From the NCBI GenBank assembly GCA_020442185.1, contig JAGRKS010000096.1, positions 1-36,376 of the forward strand: a stretch of 36,376 nucleotides of DNA, written 5' to 3'. This DNA comes from Hyphomicrobiaceae bacterium (GTDB lineage: Bacteria > Pseudomonadota > Alphaproteobacteria > Rhizobiales > Hyphomicrobiaceae). The notes under the pieces are model-generated. The model had not been told where the DNA came from, ran no database searches, and saw only the letters and a program-made list of their open reading frames with translations. Of this stretch, positions 16,923-24,663 are shown one piece after another. Each line of letters opens with the position of its first letter. The stretch's first letter is position 1. The translations under genes were made by a program, and so were the position numbers.

Positions 16923-16967
16923 GAGGACACCCAAATTATGCACACTCGGGCCGGAGTAAACGTGCAC
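16923..16967 (-). promoter_or_regulatory. Shared promoter/operator element, copy 1 (MT-A70 unit)
   Basis: Read on the minus strand: GTGCACGTTT, 14 variable bases, GTGC, one variable base, TAA, one variable base, then TTGGGTGTCCTC. The copy at 18909-18953 has identical outer blocks and identical spacing. GTGCATAAT here would serve as a -10 region, about 20 bases upstream of the start codon. The conserved GTGCAC half could be a -35 substitute or an activator/repressor site. Confidence 0.7.
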
Positions 16968-17146
16968 GCATGAACCGTCGTGCACTGCGACTGCGCGCTA
17001 CGACATCGCAGCGCGACACAACACATCTTCGTTACGCGACGCGTCGCGCAGCAATGAGTTGCTTGCCGAGACATGTCGCGGCGTTGCAGGCGCTGCCGCG
17101 ACGTGGCGGCGCACGCCGCGCGAGCGAACATGAAACGAGGTCACAG

Positions 17147-17179
17147 AAAAAAGCCCCACCCGCGAATTGCGAATGGGGC
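17147..17179 (-). terminator. Intrinsic terminator downstream of the 113-aa gene
   Basis: On the minus strand GCCCCA (17179-17174) pairs with TGGGGC (17158-17153) around a partly self-complementary loop and is followed by TTTTTT. It lies a few bases past the stop of the gene ending at 17186. Confidence 0.75.
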
Positions 17180-17185
17180 AGGGGA

Positions 17186-17527
17186 TCACAAGGCGCTCGC
17201 ATCTTTCCGCGCGCGGAGCCGCGTCGTCGGTTTCAAACCGTAGAGCGGCTGTGCGGGCGTGAGCTTGTGCGCCTCGATGGAGCGGGTGTGCCGATCGGCG
17301 ATCTCGGTCGCGAGCCTTCGCGCAATGGCGAGGCATGCGGTCTCGATCGACTGAAACGGTCCCGACCATTCCGGCTTCTCGCTACCGAACGAAGTTGTCG
17401 TGCGGGCGATCCACCATCCATCGGTTCGGATCTCGGCCGTGTAGCACTTCAATGCGTAGGTGAAGCGCGTGGGCACGGCGTCGCGGCGCGCGCCGTTGCC
17501 GTTCGCCTTCGACTGCTTGGTGGACAT
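17186..17527 (-). CDS. Small hypothetical protein
   Basis: A 113-residue protein I do not recognise. It begins MSTKQSKANGNGARRDAVPTRFTYALKCYTAEIRTDGWWIARTTTSFG and contains a probable short alpha/beta domain ending in FQSIETACLAIARRLATEIADRHTRSIEAHKL. The ATG at 17527 is chosen because AGGAG lies 6-10 bases upstream; the frame stays open to 17665 but that extension is Cys- and Ser-rich and unsupported. An intrinsic terminator directly follows the stop, supporting a real monocistronic gene. No signal peptide or membrane segment is present. Confidence 0.6.
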   Translation of the reverse strand: MSTKQSKANGNGARRDAVPTRFTYALKCYTAEIRTDGWWIARTTTSFGSEKPEWSGPFQSIETACLAIARRLATEIADRHTRSIEAHKLTPAQPLYGLKPTTRLRARKDASAL

Positions 17528-17668
17528 GAGTGATCTCCTATCCTCTGGGCAGCACCGGTGATCGATGCTGCATCGAGAACGGGAGGCGTCCTGACAGTCT
17601 AGCATGCGTGTGCTATCCACACCCGAGGCTAGGCACATGCACTTCGCATGATAGGATGAGTGCAAGTC

Positions 17669-17812
17669 GTGCGAGGAAGGGGGATCTTTCGCGCGGCAAC
17701 GTCGTCATTCATTCACTACACAACACTCGACGGCCGCGCCGTGCATGTCATTTCTCGATCCCTCATCCCCCGCACGCGGCCCACGGATATTCTTGCGTGG
17801 GCCTTTTGTTTT
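17669..17812 (+). ncRNA. Candidate structured small RNA ending in a strong terminator
   Basis: A strong intrinsic terminator on the plus strand has no plus-strand gene before it. About 100 bases upstream, GTGC (17669-17672) and GGGGGAT (17679-17685) are complementary to ATCCCCC (17765-17771) and GCAC (17772-17775), which would close a long stem just before the terminator. A long-range closing stem plus terminator suggests a non-coding transcript of roughly 140 bases. No small reading frame in it looks convincing. It lies between two minus-strand genes in a 402-bp gap (17528-17929) that otherwise holds promoter sequence. Confidence 0.4.
17778..17812 (+). terminator. Intrinsic terminator (plus strand)
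   Basis: GGCCCACG (17778-17785) pairs perfectly with CGTGGGCC (17796-17803), followed by TTTTGTTTT. On the opposite strand there is no T-tract, so it acts on plus-strand transcription. Confidence 0.8.
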
Positions 17813-17929
17813 GCGCCACGGGATCGACGCCCGGAGGGCCAAGACAAAAGGCTTGGCGCGCGAGAGCCCGGTTGGCCGGTCTGCCGCGAAAGGGAAGTGG
17901 GCGAACCAGGGCGAGGCGCCCCCAAAAAA

Positions 17930-18889
17930 TCAAGAATAGGAAATCGATCTCGACGTTCCGGCCGTATCGATCCAGGTGTGGGCCAACGGTCCCGCTGACG
18001 CCAGTGCTGACCGATCGGCAAACCAGAACAGGGATGCATCGGTGGACCCAAGATGACGGAGTGCGCTTTCGCGCATGTGCTTGGCGCGTTCGATTTCAGT
18101 GGTAACGATGAGAACGTGGAAGTTGCGCCAGCTGAACAGTGAACTGTGCAAACCGGATCGCCACAACTCGCGATAGGCGACGAGCTTGCGCAGGATCGAC
18201 GATCCGGCAAGGTCTGCACGCTCGACCGGCATGGTGCCGCGATCGACCTCGACGAAATAGTTCGCCCGTTGCCGCAACTCGGGGAAGCCGAGCGAGAACG
18301 CGTAATCGGGCTCGATGCCGATGACATGACGCGTGCCATTCAGGATCACCGGCACGCTGAATCGAAACGGCTTCGGCATCTCGAGCGTCGAGGGCGGAAG
18401 TCGCGCGAGCAGGGCATTGCCATCCGACAATTCGATGTCCGACCTCGTGCGCACATCGACGGCGAGGCGGATCGCGAAGTCGGCGATGGCTAGGGTGTGC
18501 TCCAGAAACGGGCGACCGGCCGCGCGGTTCTTCTGCGACCAGCACACGGCCGCCCGGGCTTCCACGCATCCGGAGTCCGCAAGCAACCGGGCGCCCTTGT
18601 CGGCCAGGGCATAGACGATCTCGGCGGAACCGCCACCGGGACGGTAGGTGTCGTACTGGCATTCGGGCCGATCGAGGAGGCCATGCTCGAACATGAGCTT
18701 CAGTCGCGCGCGCATGTTCTTCGCCGATCCCGGTATCAGCGTCGTGATATGACCGGAGTTCAGGAACCGGAACTGCGCGACGGCACGCAGAATGTCGATA
18801 TCGCGCGACGTCACCTGGAAGGGCAGGGGATTGCCTGAGCGTCTGCGTCGAGGGCGGTAGCGGGCTCGGTGTTCTGTTGTATCCGTCAT
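17930..18889 (-). CDS. Replication-relaxation family protein (winged helix), copy 1
   Basis: A 319-residue protein of the 'replication-relaxation' type, a winged-helix DNA-binding family found on plasmids and integrative elements. The diagnostic N-terminal part is VTSRDIDILRAVAQFRFLNSGHITTLI followed by MRARLKLMFEHGLLDRPECQY and AEIVYALADKGARLLAD. The C-terminal half includes IEPDYAFSLGFPELRQRANYFVEVDRGTMPVERADLAGSSILRKLVAYRELW, a nuclease-like core also seen in copy 2 (28184-29209), to which it is only distantly similar. The ATG at 18889 follows GAGGAC closely. A 45-bp element shared with the MT-A70 unit lies upstream. The family is thought to act in plasmid replication, relaxation or mobilisation; its biochemical role is not settled. 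Confidence 0.82.
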   Translation of the reverse strand: MTDTTEHRARYRPRRRRSGNPLPFQVTSRDIDILRAVAQFRFLNSGHITTLIPGSAKNMRARLKLMFEHGLLDRPECQYDTYRPGGGSAEIVYALADKGARLLADSGCVEARAAVCWSQKNRAAGRPFLEHTLAIADFAIRLAVDVRTRSDIELSDGNALLARLPPSTLEMPKPFRFSVPVILNGTRHVIGIEPDYAFSLGFPELRQRANYFVEVDRGTMPVERADLAGSSILRKLVAYRELWRSGLHSSLFSWRNFHVLIVTTEIERAKHMRESALRHLGSTDASLFWFADRSALASAGPLAHTWIDTAGTSRSISYS

Positions 18890-18908
18890 GGCGTCCTCGT
18901 ACGTAATC

Positions 18909-18953
18909 GAGGACACCCAACTTAAGCACTTCAGATGGTTTGCAAACGTGCAC
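18909..18953 (-). promoter_or_regulatory. Shared promoter/operator element, copy 2 (replication-relaxation unit)
   Basis: Identical to 16923-16967 in the outer blocks GTGCACGTTT and TTGGGTGTCCTC, in the inner GTGC and TAA, and in all spacings; only the 14 central bases and two single positions differ. It ends 19 bases before the start codon at 18889. Conservation restricted to short blocks with fixed spacing points to protein binding rather than recent duplication. Confidence 0.7.
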
Positions 18954-19128
18954 TACTGAGCAGCCATCTATCCAAATGTGCAGCGAAGGGGAATGATGAG
19001 AGCATATCAATTGTACGTGCTAAAGAACTCCAACATGGCAGCGCGCGATTGCTCGCGCGCAAGGGTCCACTACAGCGCGGCGACTTTGAAATCTGGGCGA
19101 ACGCCAACGCGAACGGAGGAACTCAGGT

Positions 19129-19674
19129 TTAGCGAGCGACTCTCCAGCCAACATCTGTTTTCTGGAATGTAGTCGATTTTCTATATTGAGTGTAAACGAA
19201 CGACCCTAGTTTTTGAAGTTCAGGGGGAAGCCTGACAATTTCAGTAAACTCAACAAACTTATAGCTCCCACTACTTGGTGCGAAGGGTGCGTCCGCTATG
19301 GCCGTTATCTCAACGGCTCCGGGTAGGCACATCTTCTCGTTCTTGTCGCGAACTACGATCGGTTCAGTGTTAACGAAAGTCTGCACCTTCCAATGACCGC
19401 CGCCGGGCATAGTAGCCACAGTAATCTTTTCGACCCACCCACCTGGGTTTCTCACTTCCGATACAGAACCGTTTGCCTTCGCTTTATCAAGCCCCCCTTT
19501 GACAAATTTGAGAGTTGCCTGGCATGCGTTGCCTCGACCCTCATTATCCAGGATTCGCTTGGCTTCCTGTCTGCTAAGTTCACCTGACAGAAATCGCACC
19601 TTTTCACCGCACCCAAGCAGCACCAGCGTGACAAACATCAATCCCGAATGAAATGTCAGAGGGAGAAAATTCAT
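19129..19674 (-). CDS. Putative lipoprotein of unknown function
   Basis: A 181-residue protein with a type II (lipoprotein) signal: MNFLPLTFHSGLMFVTLVLL then a GC lipobox with C22 as lipidation site. The mature part has ELSRQEAKRILDNEGRGNACQATLKFVKGG and later VYTQYRKSTTFQKTDVGWRVAR, a pattern like small envelope lipoproteins, but I do not recognise a family. The ATG at 19674 has GAGG 6 bases upstream; the frame extends to 19692. The gene is markedly more AT-rich than both neighbours, suggesting a separate origin. No partner is evident. An 8-bp GC-rich inverted repeat (19041-19060) lies downstream but lacks a T-tract. Confidence 0.7.
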   Translation of the reverse strand: MNFLPLTFHSGLMFVTLVLLGCGEKVRFLSGELSRQEAKRILDNEGRGNACQATLKFVKGGLDKAKANGSVSEVRNPGGWVEKITVATMPGGGHWKVQTFVNTEPIVVRDKNEKMCLPGAVEITAIADAPFAPSSGSYKFVEFTEIVRLPPELQKLGSFVYTQYRKSTTFQKTDVGWRVAR

Positions 19675-19815
19675 TTTAGGCCTCACATTCAATTACACCG
19701 CCTTCAGCGAATTTAGACGATCCAATAACCAAGGCGCAAGAGTGGGCTGAGTAATATCAAAAGGCTTGGCAGACGAGGGTCCGGCCCATGGGGCCTCGAC
19801 TTCGGAGGGTTGGCG

Positions 19816-22026
19816 TCAGTCATACGGCTCGAAGTGATCGTCGTCCGGTGTCGGGCGGGATCGACCCGCCGATTCCGAGCGGCTTTCATCGGGCTGTTCG
19901 TCGTTCGAGCCTTCGTTGCTCGGCGCCTCCCCATACGCTGCCGACACGCGGCGGCGGCTGGCTTCGCGCAGGATCGCAAAGCTCTCCTCGGTCATCTCCT
20001 TCATGCCCTCGACGGTGCCGAAGGGAACGGTGAGGCGGATGGCGTGCTTGGTGTGATTGCGCACGTAGGCGGCGAACTGCGTCTCGTCCTTGAGCTTGCT
20101 CATCTCGATCAGGAAATCGGGATTGGTGCGCATCTCGGGTGCCAGCGTTCGCGCGTCCGCCGCCGAGACGCCCCCCGCAAGCCGGATGGCGGCGTTGCTC
20201 ATGAGGCTCGCCTGCAGGTTGGCGTTGAGCTGGCGCAGGTTCTGGTGCGCCATGACGAGACCGAGCTTGTACTTGCGCGCCTGGGTCAGGATGTTCTCGA
20301 TCTTGTCGTCGAAGTACTCGGAAGCCTCGTCGATCCACAGAAGCGTCGGCCGGCGCTGCAGTTCATCAATGGCGGCGCGCTCGTAGGCGGCCTTCAGGGT
20401 GAGCGCGATGATGTAGCGGCCGAACATCGAGGACGCCTCGGACTTCAAGAATCCCTTGGCGGTATCGACGAGAACGATGCCGCCGGCATTCAGCACCTCG
20501 AAGAGATCGAGACGGTTGACCTTGTGGGCGAACATGCGCTCGAATGACGGGTTCTGCAGGAGCCCATAAAGGCGGCGCAGGATCTGCTCGCGCGTCGCCT
20601 TGTAGGAAGTGGAAAAGAACTGTTTTTCGAAGAACGCACGCGAAGTTTGCGAAAGCCGGGCGACGGCCGACATGTCGGGGTTGGCGTCCTCCAGTGCTTG
20701 GCGCAGCGTGTGCACCGTGGCACCGGGGATCGACAACATCAGTTCGGCCAAGAAGCGAAATACGACCGACTGCTTCTGACTAAGCTCTGCCCCGAGCAGG
20801 CCGGAGAAGATGTAGTCGTAGAGCTCGATGACACCGGCCTGGACCTCCTCGCGATCCTTCTGCGAATAGCCCCCGGCGCGGCTCGACTGAATGTCGAACA
20901 GGTTGAGGGCAGGGGCGAAGGCGACGTCGGAGGGATCGACGATCAACAGGCGATCGGCGAGCGAGCCCGGCACAGTCGGGTCGAAAATCTTCAAGCGGGC
21001 GATTTTGTGGATCATGTCGCCCTGGCTGTCGATGATCACCATCGACGGAACCTGGTCAAGCGGACGCGGCAGATCGGCAGAGATGAAATGCTGCAGGGCC
21101 TGCGTCTTGCCATGGCCGGTGCCGGCCAGGATGTGGGTGTGCTCGAAGCGTACCTTCTCGGGAATCGCGAAGGGAACGGAGGCGGCCAGCAGATCGCGCA
21201 ACGGGGTGCGCGCGAAATACTGCGTGGCAAGCTCGGACGCCAGTTCACGCGGTCGATCGCGGGGCAGCACCGGCTTCTTCAGCTCATGAGAGAGCAGCGG
21301 CTTGCCGGGATCGACGGCGACGCCCGAGGCCTCGAGCAGGTTGCGGTAGAGCTGGCGCGACAGATCGGCAAAGAGGCGACGTTGTTGGATCTCATCGTTG
21401 GCAAGCACGTGCGCCAGCAGGTTGCTCATCAGTGCGTGCGGCCTTGCTGCCAATTCCAGGAGATCGGCACGGACCGGGGCAGCGGTGCGTTGATCTGCAG
21501 TGAGCAGGTCGCAGGGCAGTGCTTTCATGACGCCCGTCAACAGATCCTCGATAAACGCGATGATGACGTCGATGGTCGCCTCATCGGTGATCACGCGCAC
21601 GCGATGCGACAGATCGTCGATGAACTGCGCGATCAAAGCCGGCGAAAGGCCTTCAATGCGGGTGCCGATCGAATAGGCGTGAAAGGCAGGCTCGGCGTGG
21701 AGAAGCGCAAGTGCAGACTTCGCCAGACTAGCGGCGATCACGGCATCGCGTGCGTGACCAGCACGAGACAGCGCCCTGGCCGCCATCTTCTCGGCCAATC
21801 GCACCTGCGCACCATGATCGGCATAGCAGAACTTGCCCCAGCTGCGCGCATGATGATCGATCAGGTCCTGCAACTCACCGCGATCGGCATCGCCGCTGTA
21901 GCGGCCCATGCGCACACCAGCGGGCTTGGGCACACCGCCGCTCATCAGGCGATCAAGCAACCTGTCTATGAACAAGCGCCGCCCATCACGTCCTCGTACC
22001 CTCGGGTTCGAAGGCGCGGCCCTCAT
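19816..22026 (-). CDS. HerA/TraD-like DNA-translocating ATPase (conjugative coupling protein type), copy 1
   Basis: A 736-residue ATPase of the HerA/FtsK/VirD4 group. Walker A is HILAGTGHGKTQALQHF (near residues 300-315), followed by PSMVIIDSQGDMIHKI, Walker B PTLLWIDEASEYF and the sensor region RKYKLGLVMAHQNLRQL. The part after it (SNAAIRLAGGVSAADARTLAPEM) resembles the TraM-recognition region of TraD/TraG. The first 270 residues are helical and unassigned. No N-terminal membrane anchor is visible, unlike classical VirD4. The start is uncertain: ATG 22026 has GAGG upstream but overlaps the next gene by 41 bases; ATG 21945 is the alternative. A coupling or plasmid-segregation pump is likely, but no type IV secretion genes accompany it. 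Confidence 0.82.
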   Translation of the reverse strand: MRAAPSNPRVRGRDGRRLFIDRLLDRLMSGGVPKPAGVRMGRYSGDADRGELQDLIDHHARSWGKFCYADHGAQVRLAEKMAARALSRAGHARDAVIAASLAKSALALLHAEPAFHAYSIGTRIEGLSPALIAQFIDDLSHRVRVITDEATIDVIIAFIEDLLTGVMKALPCDLLTADQRTAAPVRADLLELAARPHALMSNLLAHVLANDEIQQRRLFADLSRQLYRNLLEASGVAVDPGKPLLSHELKKPVLPRDRPRELASELATQYFARTPLRDLLAASVPFAIPEKVRFEHTHILAGTGHGKTQALQHFISADLPRPLDQVPSMVIIDSQGDMIHKIARLKIFDPTVPGSLADRLLIVDPSDVAFAPALNLFDIQSSRAGGYSQKDREEVQAGVIELYDYIFSGLLGAELSQKQSVVFRFLAELMLSIPGATVHTLRQALEDANPDMSAVARLSQTSRAFFEKQFFSTSYKATREQILRRLYGLLQNPSFERMFAHKVNRLDLFEVLNAGGIVLVDTAKGFLKSEASSMFGRYIIALTLKAAYERAAIDELQRRPTLLWIDEASEYFDDKIENILTQARKYKLGLVMAHQNLRQLNANLQASLMSNAAIRLAGGVSAADARTLAPEMRTNPDFLIEMSKLKDETQFAAYVRNHTKHAIRLTVPFGTVEGMKEMTEESFAILREASRRRVSAAYGEAPSNEGSNDEQPDESRSESAGRSRPTPDDDHFEPYD

Positions 22027-22525
22027 AGGCAGCGGCCTCGGTGAGATAGGTCTCGATCTCTTGGGTTGAGCGCGTGATGTCGTCCTCTGCCTCCTTGATC
22101 TCGGTCAGCGTCCTCGCCGCGATCACCTTGCCGGTTTGCAGTTCGCGCAGTCGCAGGATCTGAGATCGCTGCGTGCGCACCGCACACCAGATCCACCACG
22201 CCAGCTTGAACGGCCCGAGCCAGAGGATCTTGGTGATCACGTAAGTGAGCCGGGCCGAGCCGATCATGGGGCGGTCAAGCATCGTGATCAGCCGTGATCT
22301 GGCACGTTTGCGCTGCCTCGTTCGCGCCTCGGCTTCGGCGGCTCGCAAGTCGCGCGCCTCCTTCAGCTTGGGGTCGGCATAGACGATGTCGTTCCAGCGG
22401 CCGTAGTGGCGCGCCGCTGTAATGAAGGCCTCCGACATGTCCGCCACGACCAGCAATGAGAAGGTCGGCGGCGAAGTGTCGGACTGGCTGCGCTTGAAAA
22501 TCAGACGGAAATGCCGCGTGCCCAT
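21986..22525 (-). CDS. Hypothetical 179-aa protein upstream of the ATPase
   Basis: An unrecognised protein beginning MGTRHFRLIFKRSQSDTSPPTFSLLVVADMSEAFITAARHYGRWNDIVYADPKLKEARDLRAAEAEARTRQRKRARSRLITML. A hydrophobic stretch (LTYVITKILWLGPFKLAWWIWCAV) suggests one membrane-associated helix or hairpin in the middle, followed by a charged helical tail (LRELQTGKVIAARTLTEIKEAEDDITRSTQEIETYLTEAAAYEG). The stop overlaps the long form of the downstream ATPase gene, so the two are probably coupled; it may supply the membrane anchor the ATPase lacks, which is inference. It is divergent from the J-domain gene, with 52 bases between. The start at 22525 is the best internal ATG; longer forms would run into the divergent gene. 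Confidence 0.6.
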   Translation of the reverse strand: MGTRHFRLIFKRSQSDTSPPTFSLLVVADMSEAFITAARHYGRWNDIVYADPKLKEARDLRAAEAEARTRQRKRARSRLITMLDRPMIGSARLTYVITKILWLGPFKLAWWIWCAVRTQRSQILRLRELQTGKVIAARTLTEIKEAEDDITRSTQEIETYLTEAAAYEGRAFEPEGTRT

Positions 22526-22577
22526 CGTAACGCCATCGGTGTAATCTTGCGATATCGGATGATAGGGCCAAGCGACG

Positions 22578-23771
22578 GTGATGGACACCATGAAGAGGGG
22601 GCGCACCCAGGTTCTGATCTGGATCATTCTGCTGGCGATGTCCGGCAGCGCTCACGCCGACGTGGTTCTGGAAACGAACCGTGCGTGCGACGGCACGTTG
22701 CTCGACAAGGCGCAGCGGTTGGAGATCACGAGTTGGGATGGTGATAGCCGCGAAGCGCTTGGGGGGCGTGTCTATGATTTCCGGGTGCGCTGCGAAGAAG
22801 GTGAGCGTGACGGCATCGACCTCTTCCTCGCGGCCGAACGCTCCGACCGCTACAAGCGCGAGGGTAACACGCTGATGCGGCTGGAACGCACGGACCGCAA
22901 ATCTGTAAAGATCAAGGATGCGGGCTGTGAGCAGGTGCCCAAACAGGTGCAGCGGCCGCCGCCCGATGATGAAATCCGTGAGACCTGCCGGAACCAGCGC
23001 ATGCCGATGGCCTGCGAGATCGACATGCTGGCGCAGAAGCGTTGGGTCACCGAGATGGTGGAGGAGTGCTGGCGGGCAGAATATGAGACGCGCGATGTGC
23101 CGGTGTGGGCGTCCTACCCCGACAATTACGCACCATTGCCGCGGGGCGCCCGGATCGTGAAAGTGGCGACCAAGGCCCCGCCGGCCGCGGCAACGGCGCC
23201 TGTGGGCCCGACGGGCGGCACGACGGCCCCGACTGCTACGGCGGGACAGCAGGGGAGCGGGGGATCGTGGCTCGGCACCATCCTCATTGCTATGCTCGCC
23301 GCGGCCGGCACGTTCTACTATGTGCAGCGAAAGACCCGCGAGACCTTGCGTGAACAGGTGGCGTCGGCGCGCAGCCAGATGGGCGGCGATCATGCCGATT
23401 ACGGCGCGAACTTCCGGGACGACGGATTCCGCGATGATGGATTCAAGTCATCGTCCGGAGGTTCGGAGCGCGAGCGATCGTATGCGCACGAGGAGGATCA
23501 AGCTTCTGAAGGCCGACATGAAAGCCGGCACGAGACCAATACTGAGCAACCGAAGCCGGACGAGGATGAGCTAGCCACGACGGTCGCGGAAGCCTGCAAG
23601 TTGCTGAACGTGACGCCGGACACGCCACCTGAGATGATCGACAAGATCTACAAGGCGATGATCCAGGCTTGGCACCCCGACAAGGCCAAGAACGAGACTG
23701 AAAGGAAGCTGCACGAATTGAAGTCCAAGCAGCTCAACGCCGCCAAGGACTTGCTGCTCAATAAGAAATAA
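22578..23771 (+). CDS. Secreted-anchored membrane protein with C-terminal J-domain
   Basis: A protein of about 397 residues. The N-terminus is a signal peptide (MKRGRTQVLIWIILLAMSGSAHA). A periplasmic region with several Cys follows (CEEGERDGIDLFLAAERSDRY; CEQVPKQVQ; CRNQRMPMACEIDMLAQKRWVTEMVEECW). A Pro/Thr/Gly linker leads to a membrane segment near 230-250 (WLGTILIAMLAAAGTFYYV). The cytoplasmic part is charged and ends in a J-domain with the HPD motif at about 366-368 (AMIQAWHPDKAKNETERKLHELKSKQLNAAKDLL). J-domains stimulate Hsp70/DnaK; the topology would recruit DnaK to the membrane. The GTG at 22578 and the ATG at 22581 are adjacent possible starts. It is divergent from the 179-aa/ATPase pair, which may be its functional partner. 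Confidence 0.75.
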   Translation: MMDTMKRGRTQVLIWIILLAMSGSAHADVVLETNRACDGTLLDKAQRLEITSWDGDSREALGGRVYDFRVRCEEGERDGIDLFLAAERSDRYKREGNTLMRLERTDRKSVKIKDAGCEQVPKQVQRPPPDDEIRETCRNQRMPMACEIDMLAQKRWVTEMVEECWRAEYETRDVPVWASYPDNYAPLPRGARIVKVATKAPPAAATAPVGPTGGTTAPTATAGQQGSGGSWLGTILIAMLAAAGTFYYVQRKTRETLREQVASARSQMGGDHADYGANFRDDGFRDDGFKSSSGGSERERSYAHEEDQASEGRHESRHETNTEQPKPDEDELATTVAEACKLLNVTPDTPPEMIDKIYKAMIQAWHPDKAKNETERKLHELKSKQLNAAKDLLLNKK

Positions 23772-23774
23772 CGC

Positions 23775-23804
23775 GGGTCACAGTTGACCCATGAAATGGG
23801 TCAA
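23775..23804. repeat. Nested inverted repeats (GGGTCA/TGACCC) after the J-domain gene
   Basis: TTGACCCAT (23784-23792) and ATGGGTCAA (23796-23804) form a perfect 9-bp inverted repeat with a 3-base loop. The upstream GGGTCA (23775-23780) can pair alternatively with TGACCC (23785-23790). No T-tract follows. It could be an operator or a mutually exclusive hairpin switch. Confidence 0.5.
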
Positions 23805-24172
23805 GTCGGACCTGAAACCGGACCCAGCCGTGACGGGAAATTGCACGAGAACATAAAGGCCTGTTCGCCACCTCCCCTGGCTCTGCCCCTGGCAACCTGA
23901 AAGCCAGGGCCATTCCCAGGGGCGAAGGCAGGGGCAGGGCAGAATGGCGGGCAGAGTTCGAGATTGTGCACGTCCCCCGATGAGGCTGGTGCTGATCTCG
24001 CCGACGTGCGTCAACGCGCGCCCACGACGCACGACCACAAAAATGTTCCGCTATGCGCAGCCATGTGAATCTTGTCCGGGGACGGATTTCGACGTACATT
24101 CTCTTTGCCCATTGGGCTCGGTATGGCGCCGAGGCTGGGGCATCCGGATGCTCCTTGAAACAGGAGAATCCG
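23805..24172. other. Non-coding stretch with GC-rich inverted repeats upstream of alpA
   Basis: About 370 bases without a supported gene. GCCCCTG (23885-23891) is complementary to CAGGGGC at 23917-23923 and again at 23929-23935, and CTGGC...GCCAG (23889-23907) forms an overlapping hairpin. The end of the stretch should carry the promoter of the AlpA-type gene; no unambiguous -35/-10 pair was found. Confidence 0.4.
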
Positions 24173-24364
24173 ATGTCTCATCCGAAACAGCTGATCTGTA
24201 AGAAGGAGCTGACGAAGCTCGTGAAGTACTCTTCTCAGCATATCGCGCGCCTGGAGAAGGCCGGCCAATTCCCGAAACGGTTGCGGCTCGGTCAGAACCG
24301 GGTGGCGTGGTTGGAAGCGGAGGTGGAGAACTGGATCGAGGAGCGCTTGGCCAAGCGCGACTAG
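24173..24364 (+). CDS. AlpA-type helix-turn-helix regulator / candidate excisionase
   Basis: A 63-residue protein, MSHPKQLICKKELTKLVKYSSQHIARLEKAGQFPKRLRLGQNRVAWLEAEVENWIEERLAKRD. The pattern from the recognition helix (SSQHIARLEKAGQFPKRLRLG) to WLEAEVENWI is that of AlpA/phage regulatory proteins of the MerR-like winged-helix fold. The ATG at 24173 follows AGGAG by 6 bases, so a longer upstream frame is not used. In P4- and CP4-type elements AlpA activates or assists excision, so this is the best candidate for a directionality factor for the integrase. It is monocistronic with a terminator downstream. Confidence 0.88.
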   Translation: MSHPKQLICKKELTKLVKYSSQHIARLEKAGQFPKRLRLGQNRVAWLEAEVENWIEERLAKRD

Positions 24365-24391
24365 ATTCAAATGACTTCGTGAGTGACAGAG

Positions 24392-24440
24392 GTCTCCTCT
24401 TTGCGGAGACGAAAGGCCGCCCTCTCGGGGGCGGTCTTTT
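24392..24440 (+). terminator. Tandem hairpin terminator after alpA
   Basis: A first hairpin (GTCTCC 24392-24397 with GGAGAC 24405-24410) is followed by a second, AAAGGCCGCCC with GGGCGGTCTTT, ending in TTTT. The rest of the gap to 24663 shows no gene. Confidence 0.8.
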
Positions 24441-24663
24441 GTATTGGAGGCAGCTTCGACCGAAGTGGTGTGGAACGTCCTTCTTGGCTCACGTGATCGA
24501 CGTTCTTAGTTTGCGCGGCCGAACGTCGCGATCGGGGCAGAGTATGAGTGACGGCAGCGTCGCTGAAGCGTGCCCCTAACCCTGACCGGCCATCAACCCG
24601 TTCAGAAAGACCTTGAGAAGCTTTGTCCGCTATTGTCCGACGAGACCGTGTAAACCAAAATGG

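Noticed and set aside
17660..17998. 112-codon plus-strand frame over the small RNA candidate
   Set aside because: It runs through a strong intrinsic terminator and into the antisense of the replication-relaxation gene; composition is not protein-like.
19061..19068. Single inverted GTGGACCC resembling the arm repeats
   Set aside because: Only one copy far inside the element; expected by chance.
20647..22044. 465-codon open frame on the plus strand opposite the ATPase
   Set aside because: Antisense to a gene with clear Walker motifs; composition is that of a high-GC shadow frame.
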